Below are positions 51,073 to 61,687 of a stretch of DNA of 64,000 nucleotides, in pieces. The translations under genes and the position numbers were made by a program. How positions within the stretch are numbered: the first letter of the stretch is position 1; each line of letters starts with the position of its first letter. The stretch is from positions 434,001 through 498,000 of the forward strand of contig NZ_JARHUC010000004.1 in NCBI RefSeq assembly GCF_029223255.1. The letters run 5' to 3'. Under the pieces are notes generated by a model that was given only the letters and a program-made list of their open reading frames with translations, was not told where the DNA came from and did no database searches. The DNA comes from Albimonas marina. GTDB lineage: Bacteria; Pseudomonadota; Alphaproteobacteria; Rhodobacterales; Rhodobacteraceae.

Positions 51073-52530
51073 TCAGCCCTCCTCCTCCAGCACCTTGCCG
51101 GGGTTCATGCGGCCGTCCGGGTCCAGCGCCCGCTTCACCAGGCGCATCACCGCGATCTCCTCGGGGGAGCGGGTGTGGCCGAGGTAGGGGCGCTTGGTGG
51201 TGCCGATCCCGTGCTCGGCCGAGATGCTGCCCCCGAACTCCCGCACCGTGTCGTAGATCGCCCGGTCGAAGCCCTCCCGCGGCTGGTCGGTCCCGCAGGC
51301 GGGGGAGCGCACGATCAGGTGCAGGTTGTTGTCGCCCAGGTGCCCGTAGGCGAGGTGCATCGCATCGGGCCATTGCGCGCGGACGCGGGCGGCCGAGGTC
51401 TCGACGAAGCGGTCGGTGACGCCCGCCGGCAGGCCGATGTCGTAGGAGACCAGCGGCCCCGCCTTCTGGCGCAGGTCGCCCACGATCTCGCGGATCTTCC
51501 AGAAATCGGCGGCCTCGCGCTCGGTCTGGGCGATCAGGGCGTCCTCGATCAGGCCCTCCTCCATCAGCTCGCCCAGGGCGTCGGGCAGGCGGGCGTCCTC
51601 GCCGGCCCCGAAGCGGGAGATCTCGACGATGGCGTAGAAGCGGTGGGGGGCGGCGAAGGGGCGGCGCAGCTCGAAGGTGGAGGTGATGGTGTCGAGGTAT
51701 TCGTCCCACATCGCCTCGAAGCTGGTCAGGCCGGGGCCGAAGCGGGCGCGCAGGGCCGAGAGCAGCGAGAGAAGCGAGGCGTAGTCGGGCAGGGCGCACA
51801 GCGCCACGTCCAGCGCGGCGGGCTTGGGCTGGAGCCGCAGCGCCAGGCGGGTGATGACCCCCAGCGTCCCCTCGGCCCCGATGAACAGGTGCTTGATGTC
51901 GTAGCCGGTGTTGTTCTTCACCAGCCGGTTCAGGGCGTTGACCACCGTGCCGTCGGGCAGCACCACCTCGAGCCCCAGCACCTGGTCGCGGGCGGTCCCG
52001 TAGCGGATCACCCGGTTGCCGCCGGCGTTGGTCGAGACGTTGCCGCCGATCGAGCAGGAGCCGCGGGAGCCGAGGTCGAGCGGGAAGAACAGGCCCGCCG
52101 CGTCGGCCGCCGCCTGCACCTCGTGCAGGGGCGTGCCGGCGCGCACGATCATCGTGGCGCCCTCGACGTCCACCTCCTCGACGCCGGTCATCCGCTCCAG
52201 CGACAGGGCGACGCCGCCGGCGACGGGGTGGGCGCCGCGCACCAGCCCGGTCAGCCCGCCCTGGGGCACCACCGCGAGGCCCGCGCGGGCGCAGGCGGCG
52301 AGCACCGCGGCGACCTCGGCGGTCGAGCGGGGGCGGGCGAGGGCGAGCGGGCGCACCGGGGGCTGGCGGGACCAGTCCTGGCGGTTGCGGGCGGGCACCT
52401 CCTCGCCGAAGACCAGCAGGTCGGGGGGGAGGTCGCCGCCCTGGGCGGCGAGCGCGGCGGAGAGCGCCTCGGCGGCCGCGGCCTCGGCGGAGGTCTCGGC
52501 GGGCCGGTCGATGGATCCGGTGTCGGTCAT
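51073..52530 (-). CDS. FAD-binding 2-hydroxyacid dehydrogenase (D-lactate/D-2-hydroxyglutarate type)
   Basis: 485 residues. FAD_binding_4 fold: PQGGLTGLVRGA and GGNVSTNAGGNRVIRYG around 100-170 bind FAD, and the C-terminal domain carries YGHLGDNNLHL and SAEHGIGTTKRPYLG. These are landmarks of the D-lactate, D-2-hydroxyglutarate and glycolate (GlcD) dehydrogenase family. The electron acceptor is not encoded nearby. I chose the ATG at 52530, which has GGGAGG eight bases upstream. It is followed after 74 bases by the LacI regulator gene; functional linkage is uncertain. Confidence 0.87.
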   Translation of the reverse strand: MTDTGSIDRPAETSAEAAAAEALSAALAAQGGDLPPDLLVFGEEVPARNRQDWSRQPPVRPLALARPRSTAEVAAVLAACARAGLAVVPQGGLTGLVRGAHPVAGGVALSLERMTGVEEVDVEGATMIVRAGTPLHEVQAAADAAGLFFPLDLGSRGSCSIGGNVSTNAGGNRVIRYGTARDQVLGLEVVLPDGTVVNALNRLVKNNTGYDIKHLFIGAEGTLGVITRLALRLQPKPAALDVALCALPDYASLLSLLSALRARFGPGLTSFEAMWDEYLDTITSTFELRRPFAAPHRFYAIVEISRFGAGEDARLPDALGELMEEGLIEDALIAQTEREAADFWKIREIVGDLRQKAGPLVSYDIGLPAGVTDRFVETSAARVRAQWPDAMHLAYGHLGDNNLHLIVRSPACGTDQPREGFDRAIYDTVREFGGSISAEHGIGTTKRPYLGHTRSPEEIAVMRLVKRALDPDGRMNPGKVLEEEG

Positions 52531-52705
52531 GCTGCGCCTCCCATGCGCGTTGCGCCGGGGGCCGTGCCCGCGGCGTCGTTCGGTTTCCATAGTGTTAACG
52601 CGTCCTTTGGCCGAATGCGCGCCCGACGCGCCGGGCCGCGGCGCTTGCCGTTGCGTCGCTTTGCGGCCACCATGCCCGTCCGGTGCGTGGCGTAGGGGTG
52701 GGACG

Positions 52706-53416
52706 ATGATCGGTTTCCTTTTCGCGGCCCTGCTTGCGGTCCTGCTCGCGCCCGGGGCGGCGCGCGCGCAGGACAACACGACCTGCGATGCGAACGCCTA
52801 TGCGCTGTGCTCGCACGCGCTGTGCGCGTGCCTCGACGCCGACGGCGCGCCGACCGACTGCCCGGAGGATCCCGCGGCGGCGGGGACGGTGACCTGGGCC
52901 TCTTGCGCGTGTCCGGTGGTCAAGGTGGGTCCGGAGCCCGCCTACAATGCCAACATCGGCGACACGGCCTGCCTGCAGCGCTCGGCGACGACGCTGCCGG
53001 ACTTCGCGACGCCGCTGGGCGGGAGCGGGCAGGTGCAGCTGATCTTCTCGCAATACTCGCTGGGCGACGCGGCGCCGGGGGCGCGCTACGGCACGCTCGA
53101 CGGGGCGCGGATGCAGCTTTGCCCGCCGACGGACGCAGCGGGGAAGCGGGCGCTCTATGCCAACTGCCTGGACCAGCCCTGCTTCTGGGACGGCGTCTCG
53201 GCGGAGGCGAGCTGCTTCTGCCCGGTGAACCCCGCGACGGGGACCTGGAACACCTTCGCCAGCGACTGCGGCGCGGGCCTGTGCGAGACGCCGCCGGGCA
53301 AGGTCTGGTCGGCCGCCGACGCCGGCGCGACGGCCGAGGCGACGGGACGGCTGCAGGGCTTCATCGCCGCGACCGGGCGCACCCCGCCCGAGGTCGGCTT
53401 CTGCCCGCCGGGCTGA
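52706..53416 (+). CDS. Uncharacterised secreted cysteine-rich protein
   Basis: 236 residues. A clear signal peptide (hydrophobic 3-17, cleavage after about residue 22, ARA-QDN) is followed by a mature part with 16 cysteines, mostly in two clusters: CDANAYALCSHALCACL with CPED and CACP, and NCLDQPCF with ASCFCP and DCGAGLC. An even number suggests eight disulfides in the periplasm or outside the cell. The two clusters look like a repeated module. I recognise no family. It stands alone, divergent from the FAD dehydrogenase, with a 175-base spacer. Confidence 0.75.
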   Translation: MIGFLFAALLAVLLAPGAARAQDNTTCDANAYALCSHALCACLDADGAPTDCPEDPAAAGTVTWASCACPVVKVGPEPAYNANIGDTACLQRSATTLPDFATPLGGSGQVQLIFSQYSLGDAAPGARYGTLDGARMQLCPPTDAAGKRALYANCLDQPCFWDGVSAEASCFCPVNPATGTWNTFASDCGAGLCETPPGKVWSAADAGATAEATGRLQGFIAATGRTPPEVGFCPPG

Positions 53417-53445
53417 GCGCCCGGCCTCCCCCATGGCCCTGCCCC

Positions 53446-54681
53446 TCAGTCGGGGGGCGAGACGCAGCCGTCGGCGGCGAGCGCGTCGATCTCGTCGTCG
53501 GTGAAGCCCGCCTGGCGCAGGGTGGCGCGGGTGTCTGCGCCCGGCGAGGACGCCGGCGCCCGGATCGTGCCCGGCGAGGCCGAGAGCCGCGCGATCAGGC
53601 CCGCCAGCGGCAGGACGGGGCCGTCCGCTCGCGGCTGGTGATCCTGGAACACGCCCGAGCCGCGCACGCCCGGATCGTTGATCGCCTGGATCGGGCTGAG
53701 GGCGGGGCCCGAGGGGATGCGCGCCTGCGCCAGCGCGTCCATCGCCTGCTGCATGGTCAGGGGCGCGGCCCATTCGGCGAGGATCGCCGACAGCTCGGCC
53801 CCCGCGGCGCCGCGCTTCTCGTCGGTGTCGAAGCGGGGATCGGTCGCGAGCTCCGGCCGGCCGATGGCGTCGCACAGGCGGCCGAACATCGCCGGGCCGA
53901 CCACCTGCACCACCACCGCGCCGTCGCTGGTGGGGACCAGCTCGGCGGGGCCGGCGTAGGGGCTGCGCCCCTCGGCGGGGGGGCGGTCGACGCCGGTGGA
54001 GGCTTCGAGCAGGACCGCGTTCATGAAGGTCAGCGCGGTCTGGAGGAGGGAGGCCTGCACCTCCTGCCCCTCGCCGGTCTGCTGACGGTGCATCAGGGCG
54101 GCCAGCACGCCGATGGCGGTGCCCAGGCCGGTGCCGAAGTCGACGTAGTTCGCCGCGGTGCGCACCGGGCGGCCGGGCCAGCCGCTCATGTAGGTGGCGC
54201 CGCTCATCGCCTGGCCGATCAGGTCGAAGCCGTTGCGCCCCGAGAGCGGACCCTCTGGCCCGTAGGCCGAGACGTTGGCCGAGATGATCCGCGGGTTCGC
54301 CGCCTTCAGGGAGGCGTAGTCGAGCCCCAGCTTCGCCAGCGCGGGCGGCGGCATGTTGGTCAGCGTCACGTCCGCCACCGCGACGAGCCGGTCGAGCACC
54401 TCGCGCCCGCGCGCGCTGCGCAGGTCCAGGGTGATGGACTTCTTGTTGCGGTTCAGGGCCAGGAACTGGGCGCCGTCCTCGAACCCGTCGAGCCGCAGCA
54501 GGTAGCGGTCGTCGGCGCCGCCGTGGGGCTCGACCCGGATCACCTCGGCGCCCAGGTCGCCGAGGATCGAGCCGCAGTAGGGCCCCGCGATGTAGCGGCT
54601 GAAATCCAGAACCCGGACGCCGTCAAGCACCCCCGGCGCGGCGGCCGTCGACGCGGCCTCGCGGTTCATGCCGTCGTCCAT
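53446..54681 (-). CDS. CaiB/BaiF family CoA transferase
   Basis: 411 residues of the class III CoA-transferase family. VLDFSRYIAGPYCGSILGD near the N-terminus and the catalytic Asp181 in NYVDFGTG are intact. It moves CoA between an acyl-CoA and a free acid. GGGAGGG precedes the start. A palindromic core shared with the SDR promoter lies about 65 bases upstream. It borders the acyl-CoA catabolic genes to the right. Confidence 0.88.
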   Translation of the reverse strand: MDDGMNREAASTAAAPGVLDGVRVLDFSRYIAGPYCGSILGDLGAEVIRVEPHGGADDRYLLRLDGFEDGAQFLALNRNKKSITLDLRSARGREVLDRLVAVADVTLTNMPPPALAKLGLDYASLKAANPRIISANVSAYGPEGPLSGRNGFDLIGQAMSGATYMSGWPGRPVRTAANYVDFGTGLGTAIGVLAALMHRQQTGEGQEVQASLLQTALTFMNAVLLEASTGVDRPPAEGRSPYAGPAELVPTSDGAVVVQVVGPAMFGRLCDAIGRPELATDPRFDTDEKRGAAGAELSAILAEWAAPLTMQQAMDALAQARIPSGPALSPIQAINDPGVRGSGVFQDHQPRADGPVLPLAGLIARLSASPGTIRAPASSPGADTRATLRQAGFTDDEIDALAADGCVSPPD

Positions 54682-54818
54682 GCGCGGCCCTCCCGTATTG
54701 CGGGCCGGTCGCGGGCGCCGGCCTTCGTTGGGGCGCAGTTTCTATCGGCCGGTCGGCAAGTTCCAGTGATTCCCGGCGGATCGTGCGGCAGGGGCGTCGG
54801 CCCCCGGCGGCGGGCGGA

Positions 54819-57035
54819 TCAGCCGAAGAGCCGCCCCACCAGGCCCGAGATCCCGCCGGGGGCGAAGCGCTTCAGGCGATAGGCCGTCGCGCCGTCGTCG
54901 CGTTTCTCGGCCTCGACCCGGCAGCGGTGGTCGGCGCGGACCTCGCGCAGGTGGTCGAGGGTGCGCTGGATCTCGGCGCGCTCGTCGGCCTCGGCCCCGG
55001 GGTGCAGCGGCGCCTCTCCGCGGCTGCGGCGGCCCTGCGCGAAGGCCTCGGCGATCTCGGCGACGGTGGTCCCGGCGTCGGCGGCGGAGACGAGGCGGGC
55101 GACGACGCCGCGGGGCAGGGGCTCGTGGAAGCTCTCCGGAAGCTCCAGCTCCAGCAGCCCGTGCTCGATCAGCGCGGCCTCGAGCGAGCGCAGGGCGATG
55201 GCGAGGATGCGGTCGCGCCCCAGCCCGTTCCACAGCGCCCAGCCCGCCGCCCGCATCGCGAAGCCGGGTCGGGCGGAGGCGATCTGCGTCTCGTAGAGGC
55301 CCTGCAGGCGGGAGCGCATGGGGCCGCGCAGGGCGTCGAGCTCGGCGAAGGACATGCGCGGCCAGTCGGGCTGCGGGATCTCGCGCGCCAGCTCCGGCGG
55401 CAGCTCGACCACCGGGCGCTCGGAGCCGTCGGCGGTGCGCGGGCCGCCGGGGTCGCCCCCGAAGATCGGGTTGGCGGGGTCGAGCGCGAAATGCTCCTGC
55501 AGGAAGCGCTGGCAGTTGCGCTGGCCGAGGATGAAGTCGTGCTGGCGGAAGCGCAGGTCGAGGAAGCCCGAGAACCCGCCCAGCGCCCCGCAGGCCAGCA
55601 GCGAGGCGCCGGTCAGCGCCTGGCTGCCGCCCTCCGCCGGGCGGCTGGGGGCGATCATGAAGCGGGACTTCACGTTGGGCATGGCCGCGGCCGCGAGCTC
55701 CGCCGGCTTGAAGCGCGCCTGGGAGATCATCGCGCCGAAGAGCTTGCCGACCACGCCCGGCAGCCCCGCGCCGGCGAGGTCGAGCGGGTTCTCGGGCGAG
55801 ACGGTGGCGAAGACGCCGCCCTCGGGGAAGGCGTCGATCATGATGACGGCGCGGTCGGCCTCGGCCGAGCCGCGGGGGTTGGGGTCGAGCCAGTCGGAGC
55901 CCTTCTTTCCGCCGCGCCCCTTCGCCTTCGGGCGCAGGGTGTAGCGGGCGAATTCGAAGGGCTCGTTGTTGGTCACCCCGCCGTCGACGGCGACGTAGGT
56001 GGCGTCCCCGTCGGGAGAGGTCTTGGCGAGGCCCCAGTCGGGGCGGGGCAGCTCGTCCAGCGGCAGGTCCAGCGGCCAGGCGCCGCCGGCGGCGCTGGGC
56101 GCGCCATCGATCTCGAAGGCCTGGTGCTCGCCCATCTTCGCATGGATGAAGCGGGAGGGGAGGCCGACGGGGAAGGCGCCCGAGGCCATCGCCGTCTCCC
56201 GCAGGTCGGTCCAGGCGGTGGCGGCGCGGCCCTTGCGACGGGCGCCGAGGTCGACGGCGCCGCCCCTGGGGGGCGTGCGCAGGGGCACGCCGCGGTCGTG
56301 GTGGCCCTCGAGCCAGGCCGAGCCCAGCGGGACCGTGCCCAGCCCGTGCACCGCGAAGTGGCGCGCCATGGCGTGGCGGGACATCTTGTGGCCGGCGCGG
56401 CGGTCGAAATGCGCCTGGTAGACCACGCCCTGAACGTTGGTGGTGGTGATGAACAGGTCCAGCGGCTCGGCCAGGAACGGGTAGCCCTCGCCGCGCCGCC
56501 AGACCACGTCCTTCAGCGCCCGGTTCGCCGCCCGGTCGATGGCGAAGCCGCTGAGCAGCGAGGGGATCGGCAGGCGATGGCGGCGGCAGGCCTCGAGGTC
56601 GGCGACGCCCAGCAGGCCCTCGGGCGTCTCGTCGTCCTCGGGCGCGGCGTCTGGGTCGGGCTTCGCGCGCCGGGCGGCGCGGGGATCGACGGTCAGGGCC
56701 AGCTCGGTCACCCAGATGTCGTGCAGGCGCCTGAGGGCGAAGGCGTAGTCGCGCGCCGCCTGCGGGCGGGGGGCGTAGGTCCCGGCATGCAGCTTGCGCT
56801 CGGAGGGGAGGCCGTCGAGCAGGGAGGCGACCACGAGGCTCGCCGAGGTGCCGCCCCCGGACGTGCCGCTGATGACCTTCAGGACCACGGGGCGGTCCGG
56901 GTGCGCCTCGGCATGGGCGGCCAGCGCGCGGGTCAGGAAATCGACCACCCCCGCGAGGTAGGCGCCGGCCGAGACGGAGCCCGCCATGGTCAGCCCCAGA
57001 AGGAACGGCTTGGTCGGCTCGGGATCGCCGGGCAT
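54819..57035 (-). CDS. Patatin-like phospholipase domain protein
   Basis: 738 residues from the ATG at 57035; an ATG at 57065 and a TTG at 57107 are alternatives. The catalytic dyad is Ser59 in ISGTSGG and the Asp of VAVDGGVTNNEP in the middle. The oxyanion loop reads MAGSVSAGAYLAG, lacking the usual GGG. The part after about residue 480 is a helical extension not found in short patatins, and the size matches the large bacterial patatin-like group. It should act on membrane lipids; no signal peptide is visible. Confidence 0.82.
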   Translation of the reverse strand: MPGDPEPTKPFLLGLTMAGSVSAGAYLAGVVDFLTRALAAHAEAHPDRPVVLKVISGTSGGGTSASLVVASLLDGLPSERKLHAGTYAPRPQAARDYAFALRRLHDIWVTELALTVDPRAARRAKPDPDAAPEDDETPEGLLGVADLEACRRHRLPIPSLLSGFAIDRAANRALKDVVWRRGEGYPFLAEPLDLFITTTNVQGVVYQAHFDRRAGHKMSRHAMARHFAVHGLGTVPLGSAWLEGHHDRGVPLRTPPRGGAVDLGARRKGRAATAWTDLRETAMASGAFPVGLPSRFIHAKMGEHQAFEIDGAPSAAGGAWPLDLPLDELPRPDWGLAKTSPDGDATYVAVDGGVTNNEPFEFARYTLRPKAKGRGGKKGSDWLDPNPRGSAEADRAVIMIDAFPEGGVFATVSPENPLDLAGAGLPGVVGKLFGAMISQARFKPAELAAAAMPNVKSRFMIAPSRPAEGGSQALTGASLLACGALGGFSGFLDLRFRQHDFILGQRNCQRFLQEHFALDPANPIFGGDPGGPRTADGSERPVVELPPELAREIPQPDWPRMSFAELDALRGPMRSRLQGLYETQIASARPGFAMRAAGWALWNGLGRDRILAIALRSLEAALIEHGLLELELPESFHEPLPRGVVARLVSAADAGTTVAEIAEAFAQGRRSRGEAPLHPGAEADERAEIQRTLDHLREVRADHRCRVEAEKRDDGATAYRLKRFAPGGISGLVGRLFG

Positions 57036-57155
57036 CGGTGAGGCCCCCCTCGGATCGGCACGCATGACGCAGCGTCCGAGCATGGCGCGCCCCGGCCGGG
57101 AATTCAATCGGAGGGCGCGCCGGCGCGGGGCGGCCCGCGCCGGAGGGGGGCGGGC

Positions 57156-57953
57156 TCAGCGGCCGTGGAAGACCGGGGCGCGGCGTTCGACGAAGGCGGC
57201 GGCGCCTTCGCGCAGGTCCTCGGTCTGGAACAGGATCGCCTGCTCCCCCGCCTCGGCGTCGAGCGCGTCGGCGAGATCGGCGGTCCAGCCCTCGCGCAGC
57301 TGTCGCTTGATCGTGGCGAGGGACAGGGGCGGGCCGTCGGCGAGGGCCCGGGCGGTCGCCATCGCCTCCTCCGCCAGGGCCTCGTCGTCGACGACCGACC
57401 AGACCAGGCCCCAGCGCTCGGCCGTCTCGGCGTCGAGGGGTCGGGCGAGCAGGGCCATGCCCCGCGCCCGCGCCGCGCCCGCGAGCTGCTGCACCAGCAC
57501 CGAGGTCCCCCCGTCGAGCGCCGCCCCCAGCCGCCCGAAGCTGAGCAGGAAGCGCGCCGAGCGGGCCGCGATGACCACGTCGCCGGCCAGCGCGATGCCC
57601 ACGCCCGCCCCCGCCGCCGCCCCGTTGACGGCGCAGACCACGGGCTTGGGCCCCTCGCGCAGGGCGAGGATCAGGGGGCTGAGCTCGCGGCGCATCCCGT
57701 CGGCGATGGAGGCGCCGGAGGCGAAGACCTCCCCGCCCAGCTGCGCGCCGGCGCAGAAGCCGCGCCCCTCGCCGGTCAGCAGCAGGGCGCGGACCTGCGG
57801 ATCGTCGATCGCGCGCTGCACCGCCCGGCGCAGGGCGCCGATCATCGGCAGGGTCAGGGCGTTGAGCTGGGCGGGGTTGTTCAGCCGCAGCACCGCGACG
57901 GCGCCCTCGCGGCTCTCGATCACCGCGCTCTCGGGGTCGATGGGGTCGGTCAT
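57156..57953 (-). CDS. Enoyl-CoA hydratase/isomerase family protein
   Basis: 265 residues, crotonase fold. Oxyanion segments GRGFCAGAQL at 64-73 and NGAAAGAGVGIALAGD at 110-125 are present. Asp147 (LGAALDGGTS) replaces the second catalytic Glu, as in PaaG-type and isomerase members, so isomerase activity is possible. It is 51 bases downstream of the thiolase gene in one operon. Confidence 0.88.
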   Translation of the reverse strand: MTDPIDPESAVIESREGAVAVLRLNNPAQLNALTLPMIGALRRAVQRAIDDPQVRALLLTGEGRGFCAGAQLGGEVFASGASIADGMRRELSPLILALREGPKPVVCAVNGAAAGAGVGIALAGDVVIAARSARFLLSFGRLGAALDGGTSVLVQQLAGAARARGMALLARPLDAETAERWGLVWSVVDDEALAEEAMATARALADGPPLSLATIKRQLREGWTADLADALDAEAGEQAILFQTEDLREGAAAFVERRAPVFHGR

Positions 57954-58004
57954 GGGGCGGGGCGTCTCCGGCGTAAGTGGGGGCGAGAGGGGGGCGGGGC
58001 CCCC

Positions 58005-59189
58005 TCAGGCGCGCTCGTAGAGGGTGGTCACGCAGGCGCCGCCCAGGCCGAGGTTGTGCTGAAGCGCCAGGCGCGCGCCCGCGACCTGGGTCGCCTCGGC
58101 GGTTCCGCGCAGCTGCCGGGTCAGCTCGTAGCACTGCGCGAGGCCGGTGGCGCCCAGCGGGTGGCCCTTCGACAGCAGGCCGCCCGAGGGGTTGGTCACC
58201 ACCCGGCCGCCGTAGGTGTTGTCGCCGTCGTCGATGAACCGCTCGGCCCCGCCCTCGGGGCACAGGCGCAGCGCCTCGTAGGTGATCAGCTCGTTGTGGG
58301 CGAAGCAGTCGTGCAGCTCGACCACGTCGAGGTCCTCGGGGCCGACGCCCGCGGCCTCGTAGACCTTGTCGGCCGCCTCGCGCGCCATGTCGTAGCCGAC
58401 CACGCGCATCATGTCCCCGGCCTCGAAGGTCGAGGGGCGGTCGGTGGTCATCGCCTGGGCGCGGATGCGGACCGAGGCGTCGAGGCCGCGGTCCTTCGCG
58501 AAGCGCTCCGACACCAGCACCGCCGCCGCCGCGCCGCAGGTGGGCGGGCAGGCCATCAGCCGGGTCATCACGCCGGGCCAGATCACCTGGTCGGCGAGCA
58601 CGTCCTCGGCCGTGACCTCCTTGCGGAACACCGCCTTGGGGTTCTTCGCGGCGTGGCGGGAGGCCTTGGCGCGGATCTTGGCGAAGGAGGCCAGCGGCGT
58701 GCCGTGCTTCTCCATGTGGCTCAGCCCCGCGCCGCCGAAATAGCGCAGCGCCAGCGGCACCTCCGGATGGCCGACGAGCGCGTCGGTGGCGGCGTCGAAC
58801 GCGGCGAAGACGTTGTCGCGGTCGTGGAAGACGGCGCCCAGCGCGCCGGGGTTCATCTGCTCGAACCCCAGGGCCAGCACGCAGTCGACCTGGCCCGATT
58901 CCACCGCCTGGCGCGCGAGGTAGAGCGCGGTCGAGCCGGTGGAGCAGTTGTTGTTCACGTTCACGATCGGGATGCCGGTGGCGCCCACCTGGTAGAGCGC
59001 GCGCTGCCCGCAGGTCGAATCCCCGTAGACGTAGCCGACGTAGGCCTGGGCGACGTCCTCGTAGCCGATGCCCGCGTCGGCGAGCGCGAGGCGCGCGGCC
59101 TCGGCCCCCATCGCGTGATAGGGGGCCGACGCCCCCGGTTTGGCGAAGGGGATCATCCCCACGCCCGCGACATGCGCCTTGCCGGACAT
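58005..59189 (-). CDS. Thiolase (SCP-x type acetyl-CoA C-acyltransferase)
   Basis: 394 residues. The nucleophile Cys82 sits in VNVNNNCSTGS and the His in SKGHPLGATG near residue 345, so unlike the thiolase-like protein at the left end this one looks catalytically complete. VVELHDCFAHNE is the SCP-x version of the third motif. It would release acetyl- or propionyl-CoA from branched 3-ketoacyl-CoA. Divergent from a TetR gene with a palindromic operator between. Confidence 0.9.
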   Translation of the reverse strand: MSGKAHVAGVGMIPFAKPGASAPYHAMGAEAARLALADAGIGYEDVAQAYVGYVYGDSTCGQRALYQVGATGIPIVNVNNNCSTGSTALYLARQAVESGQVDCVLALGFEQMNPGALGAVFHDRDNVFAAFDAATDALVGHPEVPLALRYFGGAGLSHMEKHGTPLASFAKIRAKASRHAAKNPKAVFRKEVTAEDVLADQVIWPGVMTRLMACPPTCGAAAAVLVSERFAKDRGLDASVRIRAQAMTTDRPSTFEAGDMMRVVGYDMAREAADKVYEAAGVGPEDLDVVELHDCFAHNELITYEALRLCPEGGAERFIDDGDNTYGGRVVTNPSGGLLSKGHPLGATGLAQCYELTRQLRGTAEATQVAGARLALQHNLGLGGACVTTLYERA

Positions 59190-59239
59190 CTGCGGCCCTC
59201 CCTGGCCGTCCCGGGCGGTTCCTACCCGTGGACATTTGG

Positions 59240-59253
59240 TTACCCGTGGGTAA
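59240..59253. promoter_or_regulatory. Palindromic operator between thiolase and tetR genes
   Basis: TTACCC-GT-GGGTAA has perfect 6-bp arms. A half-copy TACCCGTGG lies at 59223-59231, 17 bp away, and ACGGGCCCGT follows at 59257-59266. It is centred in the divergent spacer, so the TetR protein probably represses both directions here. Confidence 0.65.
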
Positions 59254-59361
59254 TAAACGGGCCCGTGGTCGTGGTCAACGACCGCGTTCGGCGCCATGAT
59301 GCGCCCGACGGCGCAGCCCCGCGACTCCGGTTCGCGGGCCCGGCAGGAGACGACCCCGCGC

Positions 59362-59988
59362 ATGACCCGTCCCGCGACGCAGATCTCGCCCTTTCCGACG
59401 CCGGAGCGGCGCCGCCGCGACCGCTCGGCCAAGCGCGAGGCGATCCTGGACACGGCGCTGGAGCTGTTCCTCGAGCAGGGCTACCACCACGTCACGCTCA
59501 ACCAGGTGGCCGAGCGGCTGCACATCACCAAGCCGGCGCTCTACAACTACTTCTCCGGCAAGACCGAGATCCTGTTCGCCTGCTGGATGGCGGGCTACGA
59601 GCAGGCGGCCGAGGCGATCGCGCGGATCGAGGCGGGGCCCGGCGACGGGCTGGCGCGCCTGCGGGCGCTGATCCGCGCCTACGGACTGCTGATGACCACC
59701 CCGCGCGGGCGCTGCCTGATCCGCTTCGACGTCCAGGATTTCACGCCCGACCAGCGCGAGGGCATCTCGGAGTGCAAGAAGCGCGTGGACGCGGCCTTCC
59801 GCGGCTGGATCGAGGCGGGGATCGCGGACGGCTCGATCCGCCCGTGCGACGCCAAGATGGCGGCCTTCGCGCTGGGCGGCGCGCTGAACTGGATCGGCCG
59901 CTGGCATCGCGACGACGGCCCGATGAGCGCCGAGGCGGTGGTGGAGGATTTCGCGCAGACGCTGACCCAGGGGCTCGCGAACGACTGA
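59362..59988 (+). CDS. TetR family regulator of acyl-CoA catabolism
   Basis: 208 residues from the ATG at 59362; a start at 59296 would add 22 residues. Helix-turn-helix around 28-60 (VTLNQVAERLHITKPALYNYF) and a C-terminal domain of the TetR_C group. It is divergent from the thiolase-hydratase operon and followed after 55 bases by acyl-CoA ligase genes in the same direction, so an acyl-CoA-responsive repressor of the whole block is likely. Confidence 0.88.
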   Translation: MTRPATQISPFPTPERRRRDRSAKREAILDTALELFLEQGYHHVTLNQVAERLHITKPALYNYFSGKTEILFACWMAGYEQAAEAIARIEAGPGDGLARLRALIRAYGLLMTTPRGRCLIRFDVQDFTPDQREGISECKKRVDAAFRGWIEAGIADGSIRPCDAKMAAFALGGALNWIGRWHRDDGPMSAEAVVEDFAQTLTQGLAND

Positions 59989-60043
59989 CGGACCGGCGCG
60001 ACGGGGTCGAAAAGACGCCCCGCGCGCAATCAGGGAGGACGAG

Positions 60044-61600
<1,557 letters not shown>

Positions 61601-61687
61601 TTTCAAGCCGCGCCGGGAGGGCGGGCGAACCGCCCCCCGGACACCGTTTCAGGGCGTGCGGAGACGCGCCGACAGGGAGAGAGCGTC

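Noticed and set aside
54742-59235. A 1,497-codon open frame on the minus strand, and similar long frames such as 2319-6953 on the plus strand
   Set aside because: They run across several well-supported genes in another frame and have low-complexity Arg/Pro/Gly/Ala composition. Such long frames arise because stop codons are rare at this GC content.
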